In this document: positions 26,273-34,850 of the stretch, piece by piece | Position numbering within the stretch: the stretch's first letter is position 1 | Layout of the letters: each line of letters opens with the position of its first letter | Origin: Flavobacterium fryxellicola | GTDB lineage: Bacteria > Bacteroidota > Bacteroidia > Flavobacteriales > Flavobacteriaceae | Reading direction: 5' to 3' | Length of the DNA stretch: 57,922 nucleotides | NCBI RefSeq assembly: GCF_900143245.1 | Contig: NZ_FRDK01000013.1 | Span: forward strand, 1-57,922 | Notes under the pieces: model-generated | The model's input: the letters and a program-made list of their open reading frames with translations, nothing else | The model's database searches: none | What the model was told of the DNA's origin: nothing | Program-made: the position numbers and the translations under genes

Positions 26273-28438
26273 ATGAAATTGCTTTTCGTTTATATACTCT
26301 TTTTAAGTACACTCCTGTATTCTCAACCTAATGAAGATGCAGATAGCACAGCCTATTATAGCAGTTTGAGTCACTCTTATGTTCAAAACAACAATTACAA
26401 AGAGGCATTGTCAAATACCCAAAAAGCAATACAATACGCTATAAAAAACAACAATATTAAAGATCAAGCCGTTGAGAACTACAACCTAGGAAAACTGTAT
26501 TACGACTTAAGAAAATATAACGACGCAATTGAATATTTTATAAAAAGTAGTTCGCTTATTGCGATGCAACAACCTGCAGTTATCCAAGCTGACACCTATT
26601 ACAATCTTGGTTTGTGCTACATGGCAAAAGAAAATTTCGATAGAGCTGCCATGTACTTTCAGAAATCTAAATCCATTTATAAGTTATTAAAAATCCCAGA
26701 TACCACTGAATTGTTTGAACTTCAAAAAGGATTAATTTATAAAGGCCAAAACAAATTAGATTTAGCTTTAACGGTTTTTAAGACTATAATTGCAATTCCC
26801 ACTACTCCAGCTTTAACAGATACCAAAACAGAAGCCTTGTACCAAACCGGTAGTATTGAAGCACTAAAGAACAGAAATAATTTAGCTTTAAACTACCTTG
26901 ATAAAGCGCTTGAACTAAATTCCAAATCGGAGAATCTTGAACAGAAAGCTAGTATATTGCTTGCCTTAAGTACTGTTCATGAAAAAATGTTAGATAAGAA
27001 CAATGCCTACTCGTATTTAAAACAACATCTAAATCTAAAAGAGCGCCTTGCCATTATCAATAATGAAAGACTAGGAATAGATGATTATACAAAATTTAAG
27101 GAATCAGAACGGTTAAAAGAAATTGTTCGCACCAACAATGAAACTAAAGAACAGGAAAGAGTAAGTAAGTTTTCTAAACTCATTAGTATTCTTGCTATCG
27201 CGTTGATCTCTATTTTATCCTTATTAAGTTTGTCATTATACAAAAATAATATCATCCGAAATCAGTCCAATTTGCTGTTAAAGGAGAAAAATAAAGAGTT
27301 AGAAGTTGCAAAAGACAAAGCCGAAAAGGCGTCAAAAGCGAGATCTGAATTTCTATCGACAGTAAGTCACGAACTTCGTACGCCCTTGAATGCTATCAAT
27401 GGAATCACGCATTTACTATTAGAAGAAAACCCCAAGAAAACACAAATGGACTATTTGTCTTCGCTAAAATTTTCAGGCGATTACTTGACCAAATTTATAA
27501 ATGAGATTTTAGAAATCAATAAAATTGAATCCCACAGTGTTGAAATAGAGCACATCACCTTCAACCTAAAACAACTTTTAGTTGGCATTCAAAACTCATT
27601 AAAAGAATTAGCTTTGGTAAACAACAACAATTTTAGATTAGATGTCGATGCTGCCATTCCTGACTATTTGATAGGAGATCCAACAAAATTATCCCAAATT
27701 ATATTAAATTTAATTAATAACGCCCTGAAATTTACTAAAAATGGTGACGTTACGGTGACCGCAAATCTCCATGTATTAGAAGATACAGCGGCAACATTAT
27801 ATTTTGAAATTAGGGATACTGGAATTGGAATACCTGAAGACAAACTGACAAGCGTGTTTGATAGTTTTTCACAAGGTTCGATTGAAGTCAATCGAAAATA
27901 CGGCGGAACAGGCTTAGGATTGACCATCGTAAAGAAATTAATTAAAATCCTAGGTGGACGAATAGAATTAACAAGTATCGTTGGCCAAGGCTCTTCCTTT
28001 TCTTTTAAATTAGGCTTTAAAATAAGTGAACTTCCTGTAGAATTTAAAACAGCCAAAAAAATTGATTACGATTCTAAATTAGTAAACAAAAAAATATTAC
28101 TGGTTGAGGATAATAAAATCAATCAAATGATCACAAAAAAAATGCTTCATAATAAGCAGATCATTTGCGAAGTAATAGATAACGGCGAAGATGCAATAGA
28201 TTTAGTACGTAAAAATAAATTTGATTTGGTACTGATGGACGTTCATTTACCCGGGATTAACGGTACAATTGCTACAGAATTGATTCGGACTTTTGATGCT
28301 GCAACACCTATTATAGCGCTTACCGCAATCTCACTTCATGAAAATCGCGACATGCTATTATCATTTGGCATGAACGATGTTATTACTAAACCGTTCATAC
28401 CAGAAGAATTTTACACTACAATAGCTGAATACATTTAG
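26273..28438 (+). CDS. TPR-containing hybrid sensor histidine kinase/response regulator
   Basis: A 721-residue hybrid kinase. A signal peptide (1-17) leads to a periplasmic TPR domain to about 265, one membrane helix at about 300-320, a short coiled coil, and a HisKA domain with phospho-accepting His366 in SHELRTPLNA. The ATPase domain has ILNLINNALKFT (N box), DTGIGIP and GGTGLGLTI. A receiver domain at about 610-721 has Asp656 in LVLMDVHLPG and the TKPF lysine. There is no output domain. It is 15 bases behind gap with no promoter seen between them. Confidence 0.92.
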   Translation: MKLLFVYILFLSTLLYSQPNEDADSTAYYSSLSHSYVQNNNYKEALSNTQKAIQYAIKNNNIKDQAVENYNLGKLYYDLRKYNDAIEYFIKSSSLIAMQQPAVIQADTYYNLGLCYMAKENFDRAAMYFQKSKSIYKLLKIPDTTELFELQKGLIYKGQNKLDLALTVFKTIIAIPTTPALTDTKTEALYQTGSIEALKNRNNLALNYLDKALELNSKSENLEQKASILLALSTVHEKMLDKNNAYSYLKQHLNLKERLAIINNERLGIDDYTKFKESERLKEIVRTNNETKEQERVSKFSKLISILAIALISILSLLSLSLYKNNIIRNQSNLLLKEKNKELEVAKDKAEKASKARSEFLSTVSHELRTPLNAINGITHLLLEENPKKTQMDYLSSLKFSGDYLTKFINEILEINKIESHSVEIEHITFNLKQLLVGIQNSLKELALVNNNNFRLDVDAAIPDYLIGDPTKLSQIILNLINNALKFTKNGDVTVTANLHVLEDTAATLYFEIRDTGIGIPEDKLTSVFDSFSQGSIEVNRKYGGTGLGLTIVKKLIKILGGRIELTSIVGQGSSFSFKLGFKISELPVEFKTAKKIDYDSKLVNKKILLVEDNKINQMITKKMLHNKQIICEVIDNGEDAIDLVRKNKFDLVLMDVHLPGINGTIATELIRTFDAATPIIALTAISLHENRDMLLSFGMNDVITKPFIPEEFYTTIAEYI

Positions 28439-28441
28439 AAA

Positions 28442-29254
28442 TTAATACTTTAAGATTAATTCTTTTATAAGACTTCTCACTTTTGGCTCTGCTGCTTTTG
28501 CAGCTTCTAATACTTCGTCGTGGGAAATCGTTCCAATACTTTCTTCGTTACCCATATCAGTAATGACAGAAATTCCAAATGTTTCCAGATCCATGTGACG
28601 AGCCACAATAACTTCTGGAACTGTTGACATCCCAACGCAGTCCGCACCCAATATCTTCACCATTTTATACTCCGCCAAAGTTTCAAAAGTGGGTCCTTGT
28701 AAGCCTAAATAAATCCCTTCATACACTTCAATGTTTAATTCATTTGCCAAAGCGGTTGCTTTCGCTATCATTTTTCTCGAATATGGTTCGCTCATATTTA
28801 CAAATCGAGGTCCAAAACGATCGTCGTTTTTTCCACGTAAAGGATGCTCCGGCGTCATGTTGATATGATCCGTAATCATAACAATGGAACCCACCTGATA
28901 ATTTGGATTTACTCCGCCTGAAGCATTTGACACTACTAGTTTTGTAACCCCTAAAAACTTCATCACTCGAACTGGAAACGTAACTTCTGTCATCGAGTAC
29001 CCTTCATAGAAATGAAAACGGCCTTGCATGGCGACTACTTTCTTAGCACCAATAGTTCCAAAAACTAGTGCGCCCTTGTGCCCTTGCACTGTTGAAACTG
29101 GAAAATTTGGAATTTCATTGTAAGGCAATGTAAATGCTACCTCCATTTCATCCGTAAAACTTCCTAATCCCGAACCCAAAATCACACCATATTCTGGTGT
29201 AAAATTAATTTTTTCGGTAATAAAACTAACCGTTTCTTGTACTTGTTCCCACAT
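28442..29254 (-). CDS. Purine-nucleoside phosphorylase
   Basis: A trimeric-type PNP of 270 residues cleaving purine nucleosides with phosphate. Motifs: GVILGSGLGSF with the phosphate loop, VQGHKGALVFG, QGRFHFYEGYSM, VSNASGGVN, ITDHINM, and GADCVGMSTVPEVIVARH. It overlaps the end of lpxK by 29 bases, so the two are coupled. It converges on the histidine kinase gene with a 3-base gap between stops; no terminator is visible between them. Confidence 0.93.
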   Translation of the reverse strand: MWEQVQETVSFITEKINFTPEYGVILGSGLGSFTDEMEVAFTLPYNEIPNFPVSTVQGHKGALVFGTIGAKKVVAMQGRFHFYEGYSMTEVTFPVRVMKFLGVTKLVVSNASGGVNPNYQVGSIVMITDHINMTPEHPLRGKNDDRFGPRFVNMSEPYSRKMIAKATALANELNIEVYEGIYLGLQGPTFETLAEYKMVKILGADCVGMSTVPEVIVARHMDLETFGISVITDMGNEESIGTISHDEVLEAAKAAEPKVRSLIKELILKY

Positions 29255-30251
29255 ATTTCATAATTGTTTTATCAAAATCGTCACTTCCCGAAAGAAAAGA
29301 ACTTTGTATTGGTAAATAGAAAAGTTGTTCGCTTGGCAAACTCCCTTTCAACCGTACATAATCTTTTTCGGTAGTGATAATGATGTTGTTTTGAGCTGAA
29401 TTTTTAATGTCTAAAATGTCTTTATCGGTAAAATGATGATGATCTGGAAAAGACAAACAGACATCAGTACTATCTTGCAAATAGGAAAAAAATGGTTTAG
29501 GTTTGGCAATTCCTGCTACCAATACCTTAGACGCCGTTCGAATTTCACTGACATTTTTCTTTCTATTTTCCCCATAAATAAAAGTATCATACGCGATAAA
29601 AGTAAAGTATAATTCTTGATTTTCCGCAAGATTTAACTTGTTCTTGATCGCATTCTGTTTTTCTGGAGAAAGAGCAGGCGGACATTTAGTGACAATAATA
29701 ATGTCCGCTCTTTTAGCTCCATCCCTACTTTCACGTAAATTTCCGGTTGGTAACATACAATCATCCGAATATAAATCGCCGTACGAAGTGAGTAAAATAT
29801 AAAATCCTGCTTTTATTTTTCGGTGTTGAAAAGCGTCGTCCAATAAGATAACTTCAGGCTTTTCAGAAAGAGATAGTAAGTGTTCAATTCCATTTTTTCT
29901 GTCAGCATCAACAGCTACTTGTATGGAAGGGAATTTCTGGAAAAACTGAAATGGTTCATCTCCAATAGTTGCGGCATTTGAAGTGGCTTGCGCCAAAATA
30001 AAACCTTTGGATTGTCTTTTATAACCCCTGCTTAATGTGGAAATTTTATATGTATCCGAAAGCAACCGAATCAAATATTCGATTTGTGGTGTTTTTCCGG
30101 TTCCGCCAACGCTGAGATTCCCAACAGCAATTACGGGCAAATCAAAAAAATAGGATTTTAAAATTCCTTTATCGAAAAGAAAATTCCGAATACTCGTGAT
30201 GAGACCATATAAAATGGCAAAAGGAAAGAGTATTTTTCGGAGTAAATTCAT
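29226..30251 (-). CDS. lpxK: Tetraacyldisaccharide 4'-kinase
   Basis: It phosphorylates the lipid A disaccharide precursor at the inner membrane. The P-loop GNLSVGGTGKTP is at residues 44-55; STLSRGYKRQSKGF, GDEPFQFFQKFP, ILLDDAFQHRKI and DYVRLKG (end region) are typical. An N-terminal hydrophobic stretch (about 5-25) fits its membrane binding. The ATG overlaps the stop of the toxin gene as ATGA, so an essential gene is translationally coupled to a toxin-antitoxin pair. Confidence 0.94.
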   Translation of the reverse strand: MNLLRKILFPFAILYGLITSIRNFLFDKGILKSYFFDLPVIAVGNLSVGGTGKTPQIEYLIRLLSDTYKISTLSRGYKRQSKGFILAQATSNAATIGDEPFQFFQKFPSIQVAVDADRKNGIEHLLSLSEKPEVILLDDAFQHRKIKAGFYILLTSYGDLYSDDCMLPTGNLRESRDGAKRADIIIVTKCPPALSPEKQNAIKNKLNLAENQELYFTFIAYDTFIYGENRKKNVSEIRTASKVLVAGIAKPKPFFSYLQDSTDVCLSFPDHHHFTDKDILDIKNSAQNNIIITTEKDYVRLKGSLPSEQLFYLPIQSSFLSGSDDFDKTIMKYVGTSTRNG

Positions 30252-30535
30252 AAATATTTATCAGAATAATGACCCATTGCTGAGATGACATCAACAACAA
30301 CCAAATCATCATTTACTGTATAAATTAACCTATCCTTTGGGTTAATTTGTCTTGACCAAAAACCAGTTAAATTTTCCTTTAATGCTTCCGGTTTCCCAAC
30401 GCCCGTATATGGCGTTTCTGAAAGTTCTTGTAATATTATTGCAATTTTTTTAATACTGGCCTGGTTTCCAAACTTAAAATGTTTCGCGATTTGCATTTTT
30501 GCATGATCTGTTATTTCAACCCTAAACTCCCCCAT
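30248..30535 (-). CDS. Txe/YoeB family toxin
   Basis: A 95-residue RelE-superfamily mRNA interferase. The end of the protein shows the YoeB signature: GVGKPEALKENLTGFWSRQI, then DRLIYTV and the terminal AMGHYSDKYL, with the conserved Glu, Arg, His and Tyr that form the YoeB active site. Its start lies inside the antitoxin gene (25-base overlap) and its stop overlaps the lpxK start. It would cut ribosome-bound mRNA when free of antitoxin. Confidence 0.9.
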   Translation of the reverse strand: MGEFRVEITDHAKMQIAKHFKFGNQASIKKIAIILQELSETPYTGVGKPEALKENLTGFWSRQINPKDRLIYTVNDDLVVVDVISAMGHYSDKYL

Positions 30536-30759
30536 ATATCATTTGGATCTACCACTGTTCTTTTTTTACTTTTTTGTGCTTTTTTTATCATTGCAACAAA
30601 TTCAGGATTGTAGATTTCCGATTTTTTTTCAGTAGTCTTGTTTGGTCCAGTTGCTATTATTTCAATTCCTTTTGAATCCTTAACCAAAACATTTGTCATT
30701 TCCAGAAATGCTTTTCCTGCTTTGGTACGCTCGTTGATTTTTAAAGTTATAGTAGTCAT
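30511..30759 (-). CDS. Antitoxin of the YoeB-type module (DUF2683-like)
   Basis: An 82-residue protein preceding the toxin. It begins TTITLKINERTKAGKAFLEM, as in DUF2683 proteins of Bacteroidota, and ends NDIWGSLGLK, a tail that could wrap the toxin. It is not clearly YefM/Phd-like. The frame is open 10 codons upstream, but a TATATTTG box at 30779-30786 would then lie within the coding sequence, so 30759 is preferred. Confidence 0.75.
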   Translation of the reverse strand: MTTITLKINERTKAGKAFLEMTNVLVKDSKGIEIIATGPNKTTEKKSEIYNPEFVAMIKKAQKSKKRTVVDPNDIWGSLGLK

Positions 30760-30778
30760 AGCTATTGATATTGAATTA

Positions 30779-30786
30779 CAAATATA
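30779..30786 (-). promoter_or_regulatory. Toxin-antitoxin-lpxK -7 box
   Basis: TATATTTG on the minus strand fits TAnnTTTG, 20 bases ahead of the antitoxin ATG. No other promoter is apparent for lpxK. Confidence 0.5.
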
Positions 30787-30954
30787 CAAAAATCGTTCTA
30801 TTTTAATTTACTTAAAAACTAGCTCTTTAGAAACTGTATTTTTCACTGTAAATTCATTTTAGGAAAGGATGATGTTTTATTTTAAAGTTGATTTGTTTAT
30901 TCGTTAATTTGTTTATTCAAAAAACCAAAATTAAGCAACAAAAATCTGATGTTT

Positions 30955-32049
30955 ATGAAAATCAAAGAAATAATTTCCGTTTTAGAAGAAATGGCGCCAC
31001 TCGCCTATGCTGAAGATTTTGACAATGTGGGTTTATTGGTTGGAGATCAAGATGTGGAAGCTACCGGAATATTGGTTTGTCATGATGCATTAGAAAACAT
31101 AATTGACGAAGCAATCGCAAAAAATTGCAATCTGGTGGTTTGTTTTCATCCGATATTATTTTCTGGCTTGAAAAAAATTACCGGTAAAAACTATGTGGAA
31201 CGCGCCATAATCAAGGCCATAAAAAATGATATTGCCATTTATGCTGTTCACACCGCTTTAGACAATCATCAAGAAGGCGTGAATAAAATATTCAGCGACG
31301 CATTAGGATTGGTAAATACTAAAATCCTGATTCCGAAACAAAATTTCATTCGCAAATTAGTGACTTTTACCATTCCTGAAAATGCAGAAGAATTGCGTAA
31401 TGCTCTATTTGATGCTGGTGCAGGAAATATTGGCAACTATGAAAACTGCAGTTTTAATTCGAAAGGAATTGGAACCTACATGGGAAACGAGCACAGCAAT
31501 CCGCAAATTGGAGAACGATTTGAGTTTGTTCAAGGCGACGAAATCAAAATCGAAGTCACTTTCGAAAAACATTTGGAAAACAAAATCCTGAAAGCATTAT
31601 TCAAAAGCCACGCGTATGAGGAAGTAGCGTATGAGATTTATGAGTTGCAAAATCAGCATCAAAATGTTGGTTTAGGAATGATTGGTGAATTGAAAAATCC
31701 GATGACGCAGGAAGATTTTCTGCTTTTTGTAAAAGAGAAAATGCAGTGTGGCGGGATTCGGCATTCCAACTTTACTGGCGGAACTATTACAAAAGTAGCC
31801 GTTCTGGGTGGAGCTGGCAGTTTTGCTATAAAAAATGCCATTCAAGCGGGAGCTGATGTTTATTTGACCGCTGATTTGAAGTACCATCAATTTTATGAAG
31901 CCGAAAACAAGTTACTTTTGGCTGATATTGGACATTTTGAAAGCGAACGCTATACAAAAAATTATATTGTAGAGTATCTTCGGAAAAAAATCCTTAATTT
32001 TGCAGTTATTTTATCAGAAGAAAATTCAAATCCAGTTAAGTACTTATAG
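30955..32049 (+). CDS. Nif3-like dinuclear metal centre hexameric protein
   Basis: A 364-residue member of the NIF3/GTP cyclohydrolase I type 2 family, with a PII-like middle insert as usual for longer forms. Metal-site motifs: FDNVGLLVGD at about 19-28, CFHPILFSGLKKI near 63-75, VHTALDNHQEGVN near 98-110, and the C-terminal YLTADLKYHQFYEA and LADIGHFESE. The biochemical role is unsettled. A second ATG 6 bases upstream (30949) is possible. The CdsZ-like gene follows after 3 bases, a conserved pair. Confidence 0.9.
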   Translation: MKIKEIISVLEEMAPLAYAEDFDNVGLLVGDQDVEATGILVCHDALENIIDEAIAKNCNLVVCFHPILFSGLKKITGKNYVERAIIKAIKNDIAIYAVHTALDNHQEGVNKIFSDALGLVNTKILIPKQNFIRKLVTFTIPENAEELRNALFDAGAGNIGNYENCSFNSKGIGTYMGNEHSNPQIGERFEFVQGDEIKIEVTFEKHLENKILKALFKSHAYEEVAYEIYELQNQHQNVGLGMIGELKNPMTQEDFLLFVKEKMQCGGIRHSNFTGGTITKVAVLGGAGSFAIKNAIQAGADVYLTADLKYHQFYEAENKLLLADIGHFESERYTKNYIVEYLRKKILNFAVILSEENSNPVKYL

Positions 32050-32052
32050 AAT

Positions 32053-32832
32053 ATGGCGAATACGAAAGAATTAAGTGTTGAGGACAAGTTAAGAGCAATT
32101 TACGATTTACAACTAATTGACTCTAGAATTGACGAAATCAGAAACGTAAGAGGTGAACTTCCTTTAGAAGTAGAAGATTTAGAAGATGAAGTGGCTGGTT
32201 TAAGCACACGTTCAGAAAAATTGAAAGGGGAACTTGAAGTTATCGAGGATCTTATCAAATCGAAAAAGAATGCAATTGATGAGCACAAAGAAGCTATCAA
32301 AAAATATACAAAGCAACAAGAAACTGTTCGCAACAACAGAGAATTTAATTCGTTGACAAAGGAGATTGAATTTCAAGAATTAGAAATTCAATTATCTGAA
32401 AAGCAAATTAAAGAAATGAAAGCTTCTATCGAACACAAGAAAGAAGTAATTTCAAGCTCTAAAGAAAGATTAGAAGCGAAATCGAATCACCTAAAGCATA
32501 AAAAATCAGAGTTAGATGCTATTATGGCTGAAACTGCTAAGGAAGAAGCATTCCTTTCAGAAAAATCAGCTGAATACCAAGCTTTAATTGAAGAAAGATT
32601 GTTGAAAGCGTACACTAGAATTAGAACAAGTGTTCGAAATGGCTTAGCAGTAGTTTCTATTGAAAGAGGTGCTTCGGCAGGATCATTTTTCACTATTCCA
32701 CCACAAACACAAGTAGAAATAGCTTCTAGAAAGAAAATCATTACCGATGAACATTCCGGAAGAATATTAGTCGACAGCACCTTAGCTGATGAAGAAAAAG
32801 AGAAAATGGAACAATTGTTTTCTAAATTCTAA
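32053..32832 (+). CDS. CdsZ-like coiled-coil protein with degenerate zinc ribbon
   Basis: A 259-residue protein of the C4-type zinc-ribbon (CdsZ, formerly DUF164) family. Residues about 10-190 are a long coiled coil of Glu/Lys-rich heptads with VRNNREFNSLTKEIE in the middle. The C-terminal ribbon keeps FFTIPPQTQVEI and GRILVD, but the four cysteines are gone: the first pair region reads GASAGS (about 207-212) and the second TDEHSG (about 231-236). The whole protein has no cysteine, so zinc binding by the usual ligands is excluded. It is paired with the Nif3-like gene. Confidence 0.85.
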   Translation: MANTKELSVEDKLRAIYDLQLIDSRIDEIRNVRGELPLEVEDLEDEVAGLSTRSEKLKGELEVIEDLIKSKKNAIDEHKEAIKKYTKQQETVRNNREFNSLTKEIEFQELEIQLSEKQIKEMKASIEHKKEVISSSKERLEAKSNHLKHKKSELDAIMAETAKEEAFLSEKSAEYQALIEERLLKAYTRIRTSVRNGLAVVSIERGASAGSFFTIPPQTQVEIASRKKIITDEHSGRILVDSTLADEEKEKMEQLFSKF

Positions 32833-32840
32833 TTACATTT

Positions 32841-32871
32841 AAGTCCCGATACACATCGGGACTTTTTTTTT
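32841..32871 (+). terminator. Nif3-CdsZ terminator
   Basis: AAGTCCCGAT, loop ACAC, and ATCGGGACTT are followed by a T-run that ends exactly at the ATG of the next gene. Confidence 0.85.
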
Positions 32872-33714
32872 ATGAAAAAAATATTATTTTTTATTTTCAC
32901 CAAGTCCATTGGATTGTACATAAACGTCTTGAGCTTTATCCTTCCAAAGAAAGCATCAAAACTGGCGTATTCTTTTTTTAGCCAACCTAGAGAAGGTAAA
33001 CTATCTGGAACGAAACTTCCTAAAATCCTTTTAGAAGCACAATCTGAAACGTTCCAAGTGGAAGAAAATTCTTTTCATACCTATACTTGGAAAGGAAATG
33101 ACACTGTTATTCTTTTGGTCCATGGATGGGAAAGCAATGCTTCCCGATGGAAAAAACTACTCCCGTATCTAAAAAAATCAGGCAGTACCATTATTGCCAT
33201 TGACGGTCCAGCTCATGGATTATCCAGTGGAAAAGAATTCAATATACCACAGTACGCCGCTTTTATTCATGTCGCCGTTGAAAAATTCAAACCACAATAT
33301 CTCATCGGTCATTCTATTGGCGGAAAGACCTGTCTTTATTACCAATCCACATATCAAAATGATAAGTTAAAAAAAATGGTAATTTTGGGATCTCCCAGCG
33401 ATTTCAATATCATCTTAAACAATTACATCCGCTTATTGAGTTTGAATTCCAGAATTTTTAAATCTTTAGAAGCGCATTACTTGACTACTTTTCAACTGAA
33501 TTTAGAGCAATTTTCTGGTAAAATATTTGCGTCAAAATTAAACATAAGAGGATTAATTGCGCACGATATTGATGACACGGTTGTTTTATTTGAGGAAGGA
33601 AAAAAAATAGCTAGCACCTGGAAAAATGCTATTTTTATAGAGACCAAAGGTTTAGGACACAGCATGCATGGGGAGGAGTTATACAAAAAAGTTTCCAAAT
33701 TTTTATTTGAGTAA
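32872..33714 (+). CDS. Alpha/beta hydrolase
   Basis: A 280-residue hydrolase with an N-terminal hydrophobic, basic segment (about 1-25). The oxyanion loop is LVHGWESNASRW near 82-93, the nucleophile elbow GHSIGG near 144-149, the acid Asp near 227 in IAHDIDDTV, and the catalytic histidine in GLGHSMHGEE near the C-terminus. The substrate is unknown. The only fitting start codon directly follows the T-run of a terminator, so no promoter fits between them. Confidence 0.85.
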   Translation: MKKILFFIFTKSIGLYINVLSFILPKKASKLAYSFFSQPREGKLSGTKLPKILLEAQSETFQVEENSFHTYTWKGNDTVILLVHGWESNASRWKKLLPYLKKSGSTIIAIDGPAHGLSSGKEFNIPQYAAFIHVAVEKFKPQYLIGHSIGGKTCLYYQSTYQNDKLKKMVILGSPSDFNIILNNYIRLLSLNSRIFKSLEAHYLTTFQLNLEQFSGKIFASKLNIRGLIAHDIDDTVVLFEEGKKIASTWKNAIFIETKGLGHSMHGEELYKKVSKFLFE

Positions 33715-33841
33715 CTTTAGAAAGAAACCTTTAATCCATTTCCATTTTCCCCCTTTGATTTTTAAAATTAAAAAAGGTTCAATACGCAACTGGTAACAAG
33801 GAATTTTGAACTATAAGTCCTTATGCCAAAATCAAATTGAT

Positions 33842-33849
33842 TACTTTTG
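33842..33849 (+). promoter_or_regulatory. rluF-like gene -7 box
   Basis: TACTTTTG followed by C fits TAnnTTTG and lies only 4 bases before the ATG, implying a leaderless or nearly leaderless transcript. Confidence 0.45.
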
Positions 33850-33853
33850 CAGT

Positions 33854-34666
33854 ATGGAAGAAAATCTAAAACGCCTTAATAAATTCATAGGAGAAACAGG
33901 ATATTGCTCTCGCCGTGAAGCTGATAAAATCATCGAAGAAGGTCGCGTGACCATCAATGGAGTCGTCCCAGTATTAGGCACTAAAGTTTCTCCTGATGAT
34001 GAAGTGCGTATAGATGGCAAATTAATTCGAGAAAAAAGAGAGAAATCTATTTATTTAGCTTTTAATAAACCTGTTGGAATTGAATGCACAACCAATTTAG
34101 AAGTTCGTGGCAATATTGTAGATTATATTAATTATCCAACACGCATTTTCCCTATTGGCCGTTTAGACAAAGCATCAGAAGGGTTGATTTTTATGACGAA
34201 TGACGGCGATATTGTCAACAAAATTCTTCGTGCCAGAAACAACCACGAAAAAGAATATACTGTAACGGTCAACAAATTGATCACAGATCGTTTTATTGAA
34301 AAAATGAGTAATGGCGTTCCAATTTTAGACACCGTTACCAGAAAATGTAAAGTAGAAAAAATAAGTTCTACGACATTTAAAATCATTCTAACACAAGGCT
34401 TAAACCGCCAAATTCGTAGAATGACAGAATATCTGGGTTATGACGTTACTGCCCTGAAGCGCATCCGAATCATCAATATTTCGCTGGATGTTCCCGTAGG
34501 ACGTTACCGCGATTTGACCGATGCAGAAATCAAAGAACTGAATGAACTGATTGAACCGTCTAGTAAAACAGAAGAAGCCAGCCTGCCAAAAACGGAAGCT
34601 CCAAAAAGAAGAACGGAATTCATCAAAAGAGATGATCCCAGGTTTAAAGGACGAGGTGATTATTAA
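33854..34666 (+). CDS. Pseudouridine synthase, RluF/RluB-like
   Basis: A 270-residue enzyme converting uridine to pseudouridine in 23S rRNA (or possibly tRNA). An S4 RNA-binding domain (RLNKFIGETGYCSRREADK, then GRVTINGVV) is followed by the catalytic block IFPIGRLDKASEGLIFMTND with the conserved aspartate in GRLDKASEG, and GLNRQIRRMTEYLGYDV. A basic tail (RRTEFIKRDD) ends it. RluF-like sequence NKPVGIECTT favours that subgroup. The upstream open frame to 33806 would include the promoter box and lacks a good start. Confidence 0.88.
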   Translation: MEENLKRLNKFIGETGYCSRREADKIIEEGRVTINGVVPVLGTKVSPDDEVRIDGKLIREKREKSIYLAFNKPVGIECTTNLEVRGNIVDYINYPTRIFPIGRLDKASEGLIFMTNDGDIVNKILRARNNHEKEYTVTVNKLITDRFIEKMSNGVPILDTVTRKCKVEKISSTTFKIILTQGLNRQIRRMTEYLGYDVTALKRIRIINISLDVPVGRYRDLTDAEIKELNELIEPSSKTEEASLPKTEAPKRRTEFIKRDDPRFKGRGDY

Positions 34667-34801
34667 GAATAAAAGACACGTCCATAAATGTTAAAACCCA
34701 GCATTTACATGGTAGTGTTTCACTAACTGAGTAAGTTAAAAAGTTATTCTGTAAATTTCGTCGTAGAATTATTTATTAGAACTTTAGGTGTTTACCAAGA
34801 T

Positions 34802-34833
34802 AAAAAAAGCCTTAAACAAAATTTAAGGCTTTC
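34802..34833 (-). terminator. folD terminator
   Basis: The arms AAAGCCTTAAA and TTTAAGGCTTT, with an A-run at lower coordinates, give a T-run on the minus strand just after folD. Confidence 0.8.
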
Positions 34834-34850
34834 AATTCTAATTATTTTTT

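Noticed and set aside
33806..33853. N-terminal extension of the pseudouridine synthase
   Set aside because: It includes the -7 box at 33842-33849 and lacks family similarity; MEENLKRLNKF is the natural start.
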